A stretch of DNA of 48,987 bases from Chromera velia (taxonomy: Eukaryota > Sar > Chromeraceae): NCBI GenBank assembly GCA_018398765.1, contig JAHBMJ010000389.1:1-48987 (forward strand). Direction: 5' to 3'. Both the position numbers and the translations under genes were made by a program. Each line of letters opens with the position of its first letter. The stretch's first letter is position 1. The notes under the pieces are model-generated. The model ran no database searches. It saw only the letters and a program-made list of their open reading frames with translations, and had not been told where the DNA came from. Shown here piece by piece: positions 13,069 to 22,148 of this stretch.

Positions 13069-13770
13069 TTTTCCCCCCCCCCCCCCCCTCTCTCTCTCTT
13101 GCGTCCCTGAAGACTTTTGGGAGAGGTGGAAAGAAGATCAGAATAGGTGATGCATGCAAGGTGTGCCTCTGTAGGCACAAATGCAGGCAGGAGAGGGATC
13201 CAGGAAAGACGAGCAGACTGTCAGAGGTTGGAGAGTTCGGTCGAAAGTTGGAGAGTGGGGGAAGACTTCAGCAGATTTTCTACCGCCTCGTCAAACTGCA
13301 AAGCGGGAGCAACCTTATACATTCAATCAATCTTCATGAAGTGTCATGAAGGTCCAAATCTAGGTCCAAATTCATGCAGTGCGCATGACGCGCGTCTGCC
13401 TTCTAATCTCTTCCTTTGATCCTCTCTGTCCTGCCTTAGGCCTTAGGACAGCTAACTTACGGCAGATACATAAAAAACTGTATGAGTTTTGGGACTAGGA
13501 AAGCAGCCTGCTGAGGCTAAGCTACGACGGCTTGCTCTTGTTATCAATAACTATATACATAGGTTGTCATTCGTTCCTGGTTTCAGAAACAGTCTGGGAA
13601 ACTCTAAGCTAAACCAAAATTAAGTAAGTAAGTAAGGTGTTAATTGGTGTATCAAATCATGTTGTCTTATATAATTTGAGGTAAAATATTGTTAAATATT
13701 ATCACAGTTCTCTGTATATAGAGTTCTAAAACAATAAAATTACGCCATTGATATATATCTAAGTACACCC
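13069..13770. other. Unassigned sequence right of the gap
   Basis: An open plus-strand frame runs from the gap to about 13349 and contains a small Cys-rich patch (CKVCLCRHKC), but there is no start, no clear splice signal and no recognised domain. From 13430 the sequence becomes AT-richer and non-coding, leading to the 3' end of the retrotransposon. Confidence 0.4.
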
Positions 13771-13918
13771 CATCTGATGATGATGATGATTGAGGGTTAA
13801 ATCCTAGATTTAGCGACGCCAAATCCCAAGCCACTAACAAGGCTTTGAGGACAACCTAGAGCACACATTCATGGGGGGGGGGTTGAGGAAGCCTGCATGC
13901 CAGTCGGATTGATTCGCC

Positions 13919-14848
13919 TCAACTTGCCTTATCGACAGAATGGACCTTCTTAAGACAGTCGGCTATAGCTTTGGAACCGCTTCTAGGCAGGATTGTGCAC
14001 AACAGCAACACCATATCCTTCATTTTCTTCTCATTATCAGAAGTGCCCCTCCCGGTTGCACCTGTAACGCGTTGTGCAATCTGTATTCTTATGTTAATGG
14101 GCGCTCTCTGCTTCGCAATTTCGTACAGTTCTTTCAGCTTGTTCCGTTCCCTTTCTGTGTCCTTACACTCCGTCAGGACATGAACCTCATCTTTGATCAT
14201 ACGTGAGGGGGACAAACATTTATTGCACAGCCGTTCTGGTTGGGTTCTATCTATATCCTCCCCTATAAGAGCCCTGAAAAGCGTGCGGAAGCTTGCAAAG
14301 GACTGCAGCAGACTCTTTAGCAGAGGTTTAATACTGCACTCTATCATTTCACTTCTCGGACGCCATTTCCTTTCACACAGAAGGTGCATGGCCAAACGCT
14401 GTCTGGTCGGATTCTCTGACTGGAAAGGGGAGAGATCCACAAGGCAGGGAAAAATTCCGTCTCTGTCTCTAACGTTCCTAGTTTCTTTTTTCAACCAGTC
14501 GGACAGCCAGGCACCCTTAACGATCTTTTTTGCCGCCCTTTTCCTTCTACCCTTGCCCTTCCTTTTAAACTTATCCCCCACCTTGTTTGGCAATGGAGGC
14601 TACAAAAGGGAGCAATCTAATGGAACGGCCAGCCATTTTACTGTCTTAACGAAGGGTTCGCACGAGCCAGCCAAGCACTCATTCCACACTGCCCGGGGTA
14701 GAGCACGGTCGATCAATTTGATGCATTGGATGAAGCCCCCACTCAGCTTACCAAGTAGAGAACTGAATGGCTCAAGAGAGAGAGAGAGAAGGGAAGGCAA
14801 AACAAAGGAGTGATAAGAGAGACCAAAACAACATCGAACAAAACGTAA
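13919..14848 (-). pseudogene. C-terminal region of element 1 with Cys/His motif
   Basis: This continues the reverse transcriptase frame after a TAA at about 14849 and contains one further in-frame TAG near 14596. Near the end is C-x2-C-x12-H-x4-C (CNKC ... VHVLTEC), the zinc-knuckle-like motif often found after the reverse transcriptase of LINE elements and thought to help nucleic-acid binding. A lysine/arginine-rich stretch (KFKRKGKGRRKRAAKK) precedes it. Because the frame is conserved through both stops, these are probably simple nonsense mutations in a fairly young copy. Confidence 0.7.
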
Positions 14849-16230
14849 TTATAAAGCATCGAGGCAAGCAATATCTGTCTTTCTCAGCGGGATCGTTTCC
14901 AGTCCATACAGCACAACTGGCAGCCAGAGGGCCTTGAACAAAGTAATTTTAGAAAAGGAAGAAACAAAGCCTAAAGAAGAAAGAGTACCAAACATAGCCC
15001 CCAGTGCCTTCTCTGCCGCCTTAATGCGGGCTTCGACTGTCTTGCTAAGGTCCCCACCCTCAAAAACCGAGTTGCCCAAATACTTATATTTACTCACCGC
15101 TTCCACTGGTCTGCCTTCATACAGAAAAGGGGTCCGGGGCACTAGGTCGGGGTGGGGGGAGGAGAGACACGTAACTTTTATCTTTTTTAAATTCACCTTC
15201 AGGCCGTGCTCCTTACAATAGTCCTCGAGGCGAGACAGACGTTTCTGCAAGTCTGAAGCACTGTGGGCAAACAAAACAAGGTCGTCAGCATACCCGATGC
15301 TTTTCATTAAAACGTCAGACAGTCTGACAGGAGTCTGTCTATCAGTATCCCCAGCCAAGCTTTGATTCCTGTTTTCATTATCGGAGCTGACAGACTTATG
15401 TAGATTGTTGATGAAAAGAAGAAAGAGGAGAGGAGAGAGAGGATCGCCTTGTTTCACTCCTCTGCCTTCTGGAAAGCATTCTGTTGCCCCATCCACCCGA
15501 GCCTTCACCTGACTATACATCGAATGAATCATCCAAACATCAGCTTGGCTTACCCCTTCCTCCCTGAGCCTCTCTAACATTTTAACCTGAGGAACTGTAT
15601 CAAACGCCTTGCTGAAATCAACAAACGTGGCAATCAGAGGGCTCTTCTTGTTTTTGGAGCTGAGAATTAACGAAGACAGAGCAGCGAAAGCCTCCCTTGT
15701 TCCTATCCCTTGTCTGAAGCCGAGCTGCCTTTCGTCAATTTTCACCTCTTTCCTGATCTTTGAGTCCATCAATAAAGCAAAAATCTTACCCAGAAGCCCC
15801 ACAATATGGATCGGGCACCATTCGTTACAGTCGAGACTCGGCAGGCCCTTGGGGACGGGAGCAATGCGCAACACATTCCAGCGTTCAGGCCAAAAAGAAA
15901 AAAGGTGAAACAAATTGAAAAAGACAAAGAGCAGCAAGCGGGAGAGAGGAGAAAAACCAAAACATAACGAGAGGTGATAGGGGCTAACCCCATCCAAACC
16001 TAACGCCTTCTTTGGGTCAATTCTTTTCAGTGTTTCCTCAATCATGTGTATAGAGAAGGCAGGCTGAGAAGGAGGGGGGAAGGCCAGACCAACAGGTGTA
16101 GGCGGAAGACCAGGACCGTCGAAGACCCCAGCCCAGAACTGAGTGAAGGAAGATGCAGCGGGTTTATTATTATCCCCCCCCCTCTGTGTTTTGATTTTCC
16201 TGTTCCATTGCCAAACTTTTGAGGGGTCAA
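14849..16230 (-). pseudogene. Reverse transcriptase domain of element 1
   Basis: An uninterrupted frame of 398 codons (16045-14849) carries the reverse transcriptase blocks in order: DPKKALGLDG, RQLGFRQGIGTREA, FVDFSKAFDTV, GVKQGDPLSPLLFLLFIN and the catalytic YADD in SIGYADDLVLF, followed by the thumb region (YKYLGNSVF). The frame is also open upstream of 16045, so the methionine there is not a real start; the domain is part of a longer polyprotein with the endonuclease. The catalytic residues are all present, so only the flanking stops and the nested insertion make this copy defective. Confidence 0.88.
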
Positions 16231-16333
16231 CTGCTACTTCTCTAGCTAGTCTCTCTGCTGTCTGTTGCTTGAGCTTACTCTTTTTTACTGCAAACAGTCG
16301 AGCTCTTTCCTTTCTCAGTTTGACACATTCTTT

Positions 16334-17330
16334 TTACAGAGGGTGAAAAGGGTTCGGAACATGTCTTGCCTTTTCCTCTGCCTCCTTCACCTTCAAATAA
16401 ATCAGGCGGCATTGAGGGTCCCACCAAGCCTGACGGGTGCTCTGCTTTTTCCCAGACTGTCTTTTCTTCTTGGATGCCTTTCCCCCATCTACCACTGCAC
16501 CCACTTTGCTGTCTGCCAGCCTTTCTTCCCAGGAAAGACCCAACTGTTCCAATTGGTCAAGATAAGAAGCCTTGCTGAGGGAGTTGGGGGGGGGAGCATT
16601 CTGAGGGGGAGGTGGTTATGGGGGAAGGGGTGGTGGGTCAGGGGGAGGTGGGATAGGGGGAACAACTTGACCTCCTTCACGCAGTTCGTTTACTCCTCTG
16701 TCGAACAGGCTGGGAAAAACCGTCTCAGAAAACGGCAGGACGGCTCTGGTGAGAGGAATCATTTCATCATCAGTCACCGGGGAAGTTCTATTAACAGTGA
16801 GGAGAGGGGGGAGAAAAGAGAAATTCTTTTTACCCGTGGGGGCATGCGGAGGATTAGAAAACATAGGGGGAGGAGATGAATCAAGAAAAAAAGAAAGAGA
16901 AAGAATAACATGTTGAGGGGCAAAGTCAGCTTCCAGGTTTGAAGTGGCAGAGGACCAGGCTATCAAAAGAAAAGGATCTACAAAAAAGTGATCAATCGCT
17001 GTTGTTTCTTCTCCTGCTTTAAAAAAGGTGCACGGGCCCGGAAAGGAGACATCAACACCCCGCCTCAGAGAGTTTCACATTTCAAGGACAGACCATGAAG
17101 AGGAATTAAGTTAGAGCGTTCACAAAGACGGATCAGCCAATTCTTTTGCTCGTCAGGTTGACTGCCATGGCTGCAGGCTGACAATTGAGAGGGCTTGCAA
17201 GCATCAACTTCGTTCTCTTCTCTGCTTTCATCAGTGGGACATAGCATTCTTTCCTAAGTCAGCCCTTCCGGCACCCGAGTCCCCAGCTTGCCATTCATGT
17301 CCCCAACGAGGATACGCAAATCCTCGAGAG
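16334..17330 (-). pseudogene. Endonuclease C-terminal half and linker of element 1
   Basis: On the minus strand, just downstream of the nested DNA element, the frame reads ILVGDMNGKLGT, the GD(M/F)N motif of the exonuclease-endonuclease-phosphatase fold. It continues with LIRLCERSNLIPLHG and ETTAIDHFFVD (equivalent to the conserved T-x-IDhi segment), and then the linker with TRQAWWDPQCR. Stops and shifts break it several times. The left half of the domain lies across the insertion at 18188-18746. Confidence 0.7.
17323..17330 (+). repeat. Target-site duplication, left copy (CTCGAGAG)
   Basis: These eight bases immediately precede the CAGTG terminus of the nested element and are repeated exactly at 18180-18187 directly after its other end. 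Confidence 0.9.
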
Positions 17331-18179
17331 CAGTGCATTGAACAAATAAATTGCAAATAAATTGCTTTGATCAGTTTGATATAAACAATTATTGCAATAG
17401 TTGCAATTAATTGCCAATAATTGCTTATAATACAAAAATTTAATTTTTCTAAGTGCTCTAAGGTGTTTAAAGGACTATTAATAACATTTTTATGTTTTTT
17501 TATGCATATTTAATATGATGTACAGTATTTTAATACTTATATAAATGAATTTAAAATCTTTAAAAGCAGTTATACTAAGTTATACAACTCATTACTAAGC
17601 TATTACTTCGTATTAATACCTGTGATATATTTAACAATAACTATTTTTATTTTTTAAGATAGAAAAATAAACTTAGAATTCAATATAAATGATAAACAAT
17701 ATGAACACACTTTCATGTACGGTCCATAACATGAAAATTCTGCAACTGTACGTACAAGCAGTAAAAACTTACTGCTAGCACGTATAGTGCTTTAATTTTA
17801 TGAGTATGCTGCATGCAAACAAGGCTATATCCACAAAAACATCCATGCAATCGATCATACAATAGCAGAAACGAGAAGACACGAAGGCCACAACATTTTT
17901 ATGCATCACTCAGTATCATTCATGAATTAAAAAAACATATCAAGGCATGCAATTTTATGAGTATGAACCGCGTGCATGCTTGATCGCTTTGGCGCCTTAT
18001 AACGCGCGTTTAGCCTTGTTTTTCACTAGTTTTGAGCCCAATAAAACACCTCAGACTCTCAATTTTGAAATTATATACAATTATTGCAATGAATTGTAAT
18101 GAGCTAAGAGCTTACAATGAATTATTGCTCCCAATTATTTGCAATTATTGCAATTACAATTATTGCTTTCAATGCACTG
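17331..18179. mobile_element. Non-autonomous hAT-type DNA transposon (MITE)
   Basis: This 849-bp AT-rich segment begins CAGTGCATTGAA and ends TTCAATGCACTG, a perfect 12-bp terminal inverted repeat, and is flanked by the exact 8-bp duplication CTCGAGAG. Eight-base duplications and termini starting CAG-G are typical of the hAT superfamily. It holds no open reading frame able to encode a transposase, so it would depend on one made elsewhere. Both ends are rich in subterminal ATTGCAAT and CAATTATTG motifs, which in hAT elements often act as transposase-binding repeats. It interrupts the endonuclease of element 1. Confidence 0.88.
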
Positions 18180-18187
18180 CTCGAGAG
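18180..18187 (+). repeat. Target-site duplication, right copy (CTCGAGAG)
   Basis: An exact copy of 17323-17330, directly abutting the right terminus of the nested element. Confidence 0.9.
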
Positions 18188-18746
18188 GTACCTAACACAG
18201 TGCATCGATCACACCCTCTCTCTCTCTGTCTCTTTACTCCCTGTCTCTCTGTCTCAGGTCAGACCCTCTAGGTAGAAAGTACACACCGAAGACATGGAGG
18301 ACTCTCGTGGCTGACTCCCCCCCTTCTGAGGGAGAAGGCACATTCACTGACAGACAGACCAGATTTTGACCCACCAGCTCCCACCTTGGCTGCAGTTCAT
18401 GAATTAAAGAATTCCTGACTAGGATGTATACACCCCTTGTCCTTGCTTCCCCGATGGTTGTGGCTTTCCTTCTTGACCCTTCCGCTTTGATTTTCCTTCT
18501 TAACCACTCAAAGTGATCGAAATTATACCCTGTGTGAGTGGATGTTCTTACGGGCATGGAGGGGCACTTCGTTTTAGTCAATACCACAATGTCTGCCTGG
18601 CAAGCGGCCAGCCACCGCTTGAGAGCCTTACTTCGTATGCGTGACCCCAGCCCCCCCACATTTACCGTTTTTATTGTGAGTTCTAACCATCCTAGTATTG
18701 AACCTACCGCAGCCCACGGATTCCTACGGCTCATGAATTCAACCAC
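18188..18746 (-). pseudogene. Endonuclease N-terminal half of element 1
   Basis: The minus-strand frame carries TIKTVNVGGLGSRIRSKALK and ADIVVLTKTKCP, matching the N-terminal strands of LINE endonucleases (N-x-x-G-L ... ADIV-LqEt), then GVYILVRNSLIHEL. The position usually held by catalytic Glu reads Lys or Thr in this copy. Two in-frame stops (TAA, TAG) occur just before the nested insertion, the first in an AG-rich repeat. The methionine at 18746 may be near the true start, but the element could extend further. Confidence 0.7.
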
Positions 18747-19401
18747 ATAGAAAGGCTGGACCTGGTTGGTTGAAGTCTAGTTCTAGTTTATTCTAGTTAA
18801 ATATCGGGCTGCATGTAGCTGCATGTAGTTGTATATGCACCTTAAAAGCACCTGATAGCACCTGACATATTATGTGCGAATGGCCCGGAAAGCGAAATTG
18901 AAGATGCATAAACCCGTATGGCAGGGTTCTGCATTTTAGATTGCGTAACGTGTTAAACTTAACCATGCAGAGGCGGCTCGATCCCATGCAGTAAAAAACT
19001 TGGTAAGTGCACTGCTAAGGGCCTATGCAGCCGCGGGGGAGCAAGCTCTGTCGGCCGCCGCCCGCCGCGTGGAGTCTATACCACCATGCATGCAAAATCC
19101 ACCCGCGTGCAGACAGCCTTGATTTCAGCATGTTTCAACATTGTTTCAACAATCGCACTCATATCGCACTCATAAAACGACCAGCACATTCAATGCACAT
19201 TCATAATCCAGCATTCGACCAGCAGTCTGGCACTCCAAATAATTCATAGGCTGTGTGGAAGTGTCTCGGGCCGTCATAATTCATTCCCATATCTCGATCC
19301 TCAGTCCTGTTGCATTTCAAGCTCTCTGGGTTCTGTTCCAAAAACCTTCTTGACCAGGCATTCAAAGCTATCAAAAATATTCCGGAGGCGCTTAACTAAA
19401 A
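18747..19401. other. Intergenic region before the dUTPase gene
   Basis: No gene seen. It contains (CTAG)-like repeats near 18775-18800, moderately AT-rich sequence to 19000, and presumably the promoter and 5' leader of the dUTPase gene close to 19402. Confidence 0.5.
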
Positions 19402-20523
19402 ATGCACCTGAAGCTCCAGTGCCTGAATGATGAGGCCCGCCAGATGTACGGCAAGCACGGGCACTACAAGGAAGGTGACTCGGGTCTTGATCTCTTCTGC
19501 GTGGCAGAGGAGCAGACCATCAAGGCAGGGGAGACGGCCTTCATCAAACTGGGATTGAAGGCGTCGGCGTGGAACTCTGAGGGCAAGAACGTGTCCTTCC
19601 TCCTGTTCCCTCGGTCCTCCATCTCCAAGACCCCCCTCAGACTTGCCAACTCAGGTGGGCCCCCGTTTTGCGTTTGTTTTTCGTGCCTTGCTTGCTCTCT
19701 TTTTGGGGGTTCTCTCCCTCTGTCCTTTTCTGCATTAAGCGTGAACCTATTTGTCGTCTGCCATGTATCAAAATTAAGCGTGAACCAATGCAAAGAAGAA
19801 GAGATCAGTATGCTGTAGGGTGAGCGTGTCCAGGTCACTGCTTGACCGACCGATTGACTTGCTGATTGACGAAGCGACAGTTGTTCAGAATTGGTCTGAG
19901 AGCGAGTGGAAAATGGGGAGAAAGAAGGAGGCACAGCCAGAGGCTGCAAGGAAATCCAGAGAAACCACAAGGACGTGCGGTGGGTCCTTGTCCCTTTCTT
20001 CCTGTTCTCTCTGCATTTCTCTCTTCTTGTTTTTGTACGTGACGGACGTTTTTCTCCTGATGCCTTTGTCTCCTGGCCAACTTTGTGTGAGCGTGAAGTA
20101 GAGACATGTCTCTTATGCCCCCTGCACGTTGCAGTGGGTTTGATTGATGCTGGCTACCGTGGTGAGTTGATGGCAGCTGTCGACAACATCAAGAGCGCGG
20201 ACCACACGGTGAAGAGGGGGGACCGCCTCGTGCAGGCAGTGAGCTTCTCAGGGGAGCCTCTCACCTTTGAGGTCCGTCCCTCACACCCGGGGGGGGGAAG
20301 GGGGGGATCGACAGGCAGCCTTCATTTGAGTGAATGAATGGATAAATAATCTGAATAGATCGACGGAGCAGCACTCTGGGGGGAAGATGGGGGGGAGATC
20401 TAAGTGCAGGAGCGGAAACAAGGAAGGGTCGTTTCATTCCCGAAAATATGGAATTTGGTCGTCTTCATTGTCTGTCTGATCGAAGTTCGATCTGTTTCCG
20501 GGTTCATCTTACTCGTCCCCCCG

Positions 20524-20578
<55 letters not shown>

Positions 20579-21978
20579 TTCTTTCTTTCTTTCTTTTCTT
20601 TCTTTCTTTCTTTCTTTCTTTCTACATTGCTTCGGCGCCTCCTCTGATGACCAACAAATGAGCGAGCTGCACAATTGTGCATGTCCCGATTCCTTGCTTT
20701 CTTCCATCGACAACTCCGCCTCCCTTCCTACCTCCCCCTTTTGCACCTCCCAAGCATGTTGAGTCCCCGCAGCTGTTCGCCTAGCTCTCTTCTTTTCTTT
20801 TGTGCACACACATACTCCCTCACTCTCTCACTCGTGTTTCTTTTTCTGGTGAAAGGGGACTCGATTTGTCTGTCCGTCTCTCTGTGCGTCTCTCTGTCTG
20901 TGTGGTCATGTCTGAAGACGGAGAAGACGACCTGGAGTGAGTGCCCTTGTGTCTGAATGTCTAGTGGCTCCCTCCCTCAAGGTGGACTGACTCCCCCGGC
21001 CTGATGGACTGATCGATCGCCCGTGAAGGGATCGAGGGAGGTGTGTGTCCGTACACATTCATTCAACTCCACATACAGACTCAGACACACACACACACAC
21101 ACACACACACACGAATATGAATTGGTGAATGAATGAATGTATATGAGGACGCGGAATGCAAATCGAACCCTCAATCATCATGAATGAATGAACGAAGTGA
21201 TGCGAACCCTCAATCATCATGAATGAATGAACGAATTGATGCATGCATGCATGCAAATTAGGTGAGTGAGTGAGTGAGTGAGTGCAGCTTGTGGAGTCCC
21301 TCGACCAGACCGCCAGAGGCGAGGGAGGCTTCGGGTCAACCGACAAGACTGCCTCCTCTTCTTCTTCTTCGACTGAGAAGGCGAAGGAAAAGGGGGAGAG
21401 CGACGAAAACTCTCAGAAGAGAGCCAACAATGAGACCGCAGGATTGCAGCAGGTAAAATGAAATGTTGGTAGCTATGCACGTGAGATAGAGACGGTCTTT
21501 ATTGAAAAGAGGACAACCAAGAGTACACCATGAGAGAGTTCTGCAGGCTTGGTGAGGAGGCAGTCAAGGGGAGGACAAGAAGAAAGAAGGGTTTTCTTTT
21601 GTGTTCCGCCTAGGAGAAGAAGGACAAGTGTTTGAGCGAGCACACAGAGAACGAGCGGATGCTGCGGCCGGATTTTGTCGCCTGTCTGCTGGACCCATGG
21701 GAGTTTCTACTTTGTTTGTGGTTTTGTTGCCTCGCCTCCTCCCTCCTTTACATTTTTGATCACCATGCCTTTCCTCGTTTTGTTTTGCTTTTGTTGCCCT
21801 TCAGTATTTCTCCTGTTCACAGGTGTCCCTTCCGATATCCTTTTCGTCCCCCTGTATGAATACCGGCCAGTGCGCCTGGTGGCTTGCCGGAAGCTGTCCA
21901 ACAGCAGTTGTACAAAAAAGGAATCGTGAAGGGGGCCTCTTGAGCCTTTAAACCTGCCGTCTCTCGATCCATTCCGGT

Positions 21979-22049
<71 letters not shown>

Positions 22050-22148
22050 CGTGTGCAGCCACAAGTGAAGAGAACGAAGGTGGAAGGGGACGGAGAGAAG
22101 ACTGCGGAGACGGAAGTTGGGGCAGCCAAGGGAGCCGTTTCTTCCTGA
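19402..22148 (+). CDS. dut: Deoxyuridine triphosphatase (dUTPase), trimeric type
   Basis: Hydrolyses dUTP to dUMP and pyrophosphate, keeping uracil out of DNA and feeding dTMP synthesis. Exons: 19402-19654, 20135-20271, 21288-21452, possibly 21614-21676, and 22059-22148. All five motifs of the homotrimeric family appear after splicing: GDSGLDLF (residues 25-32), PRSSISKTPL (70-79), GLIDAGYRGE (86-95, catalytic Asp), GDRLVQAVSF (113-122) and ARGEGGFGST (139-148). The sequence is of the Plasmodium/apicomplexan type. Intron phases are 1, 0, 0, 0. After motif 5 the protein runs on for 64-85 residues: a Ser run, a Glu/Lys-rich stretch and a basic PQVKRTK patch that may be a nuclear signal. The core to residue 150 is certain; the tail exons, especially 21614-21676, are less so. 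Confidence 0.92.
20524..20624 (+). repeat. (TTTC)n microsatellite in dUTPase intron 2
   Basis: About 100 bases of cttt repeats with two interruptions, inside the 1016-bp second intron. Confidence 0.95.
21164..21241 (+). repeat. 39-bp tandem duplication in dUTPase intron 2
   Basis: Two copies (21164-21202 and 21203-21241) differ at one base. Each begins cgaaccctcaatcatcat, which shares a 16-base match with the 3' end of retrotransposon element 1. Confidence 0.9.
21981..22055 (+). repeat. (TG)n microsatellite before the last dUTPase exon
   Basis: A run of about 75 bases of gt with occasional gc, leading directly into the acceptor gtgtgcag of the final exon. Confidence 0.95.

Larger units (their letters stand above)
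13771..18746 (-). mobile_element. Non-LTR (LINE-type) retrotransposon, element 1
   Basis: Read on the minus strand, the order is: apurinic-type endonuclease (18746 to about 16900), a linker with a WWD motif, reverse transcriptase (16.2-14.85 kb), a C-terminal Cys/His motif, then a short 3' UTR ending in (ATC)n at about 13776-13795. This is the classic architecture of a non-LTR retrotransposon with a microsatellite-like tail instead of long poly(A). The reading frame is nearly continuous and broken by a handful of stop codons and one nested DNA transposon. Element 2 at 25.6-29.8 kb belongs to the same family. The 5' boundary is uncertain and I could not identify a target-site duplication. Confidence 0.85.

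Noticed and set aside
13147-13419. Open frames right of the gap with a Cys-rich patch
   Set aside because: No start, no clear splice sites and no known motif; could be part of an exon hidden by the gap, but not supported.
20272-20337. dUTPase ending directly after 20271 in a Gly/Ser-rich sequence
   Set aside because: It has a GGSTGS string but lacks the proper motif 5; a phase-0 GT donor lies at 20272 and a full ARGEGGFGST exon starts at 21288.
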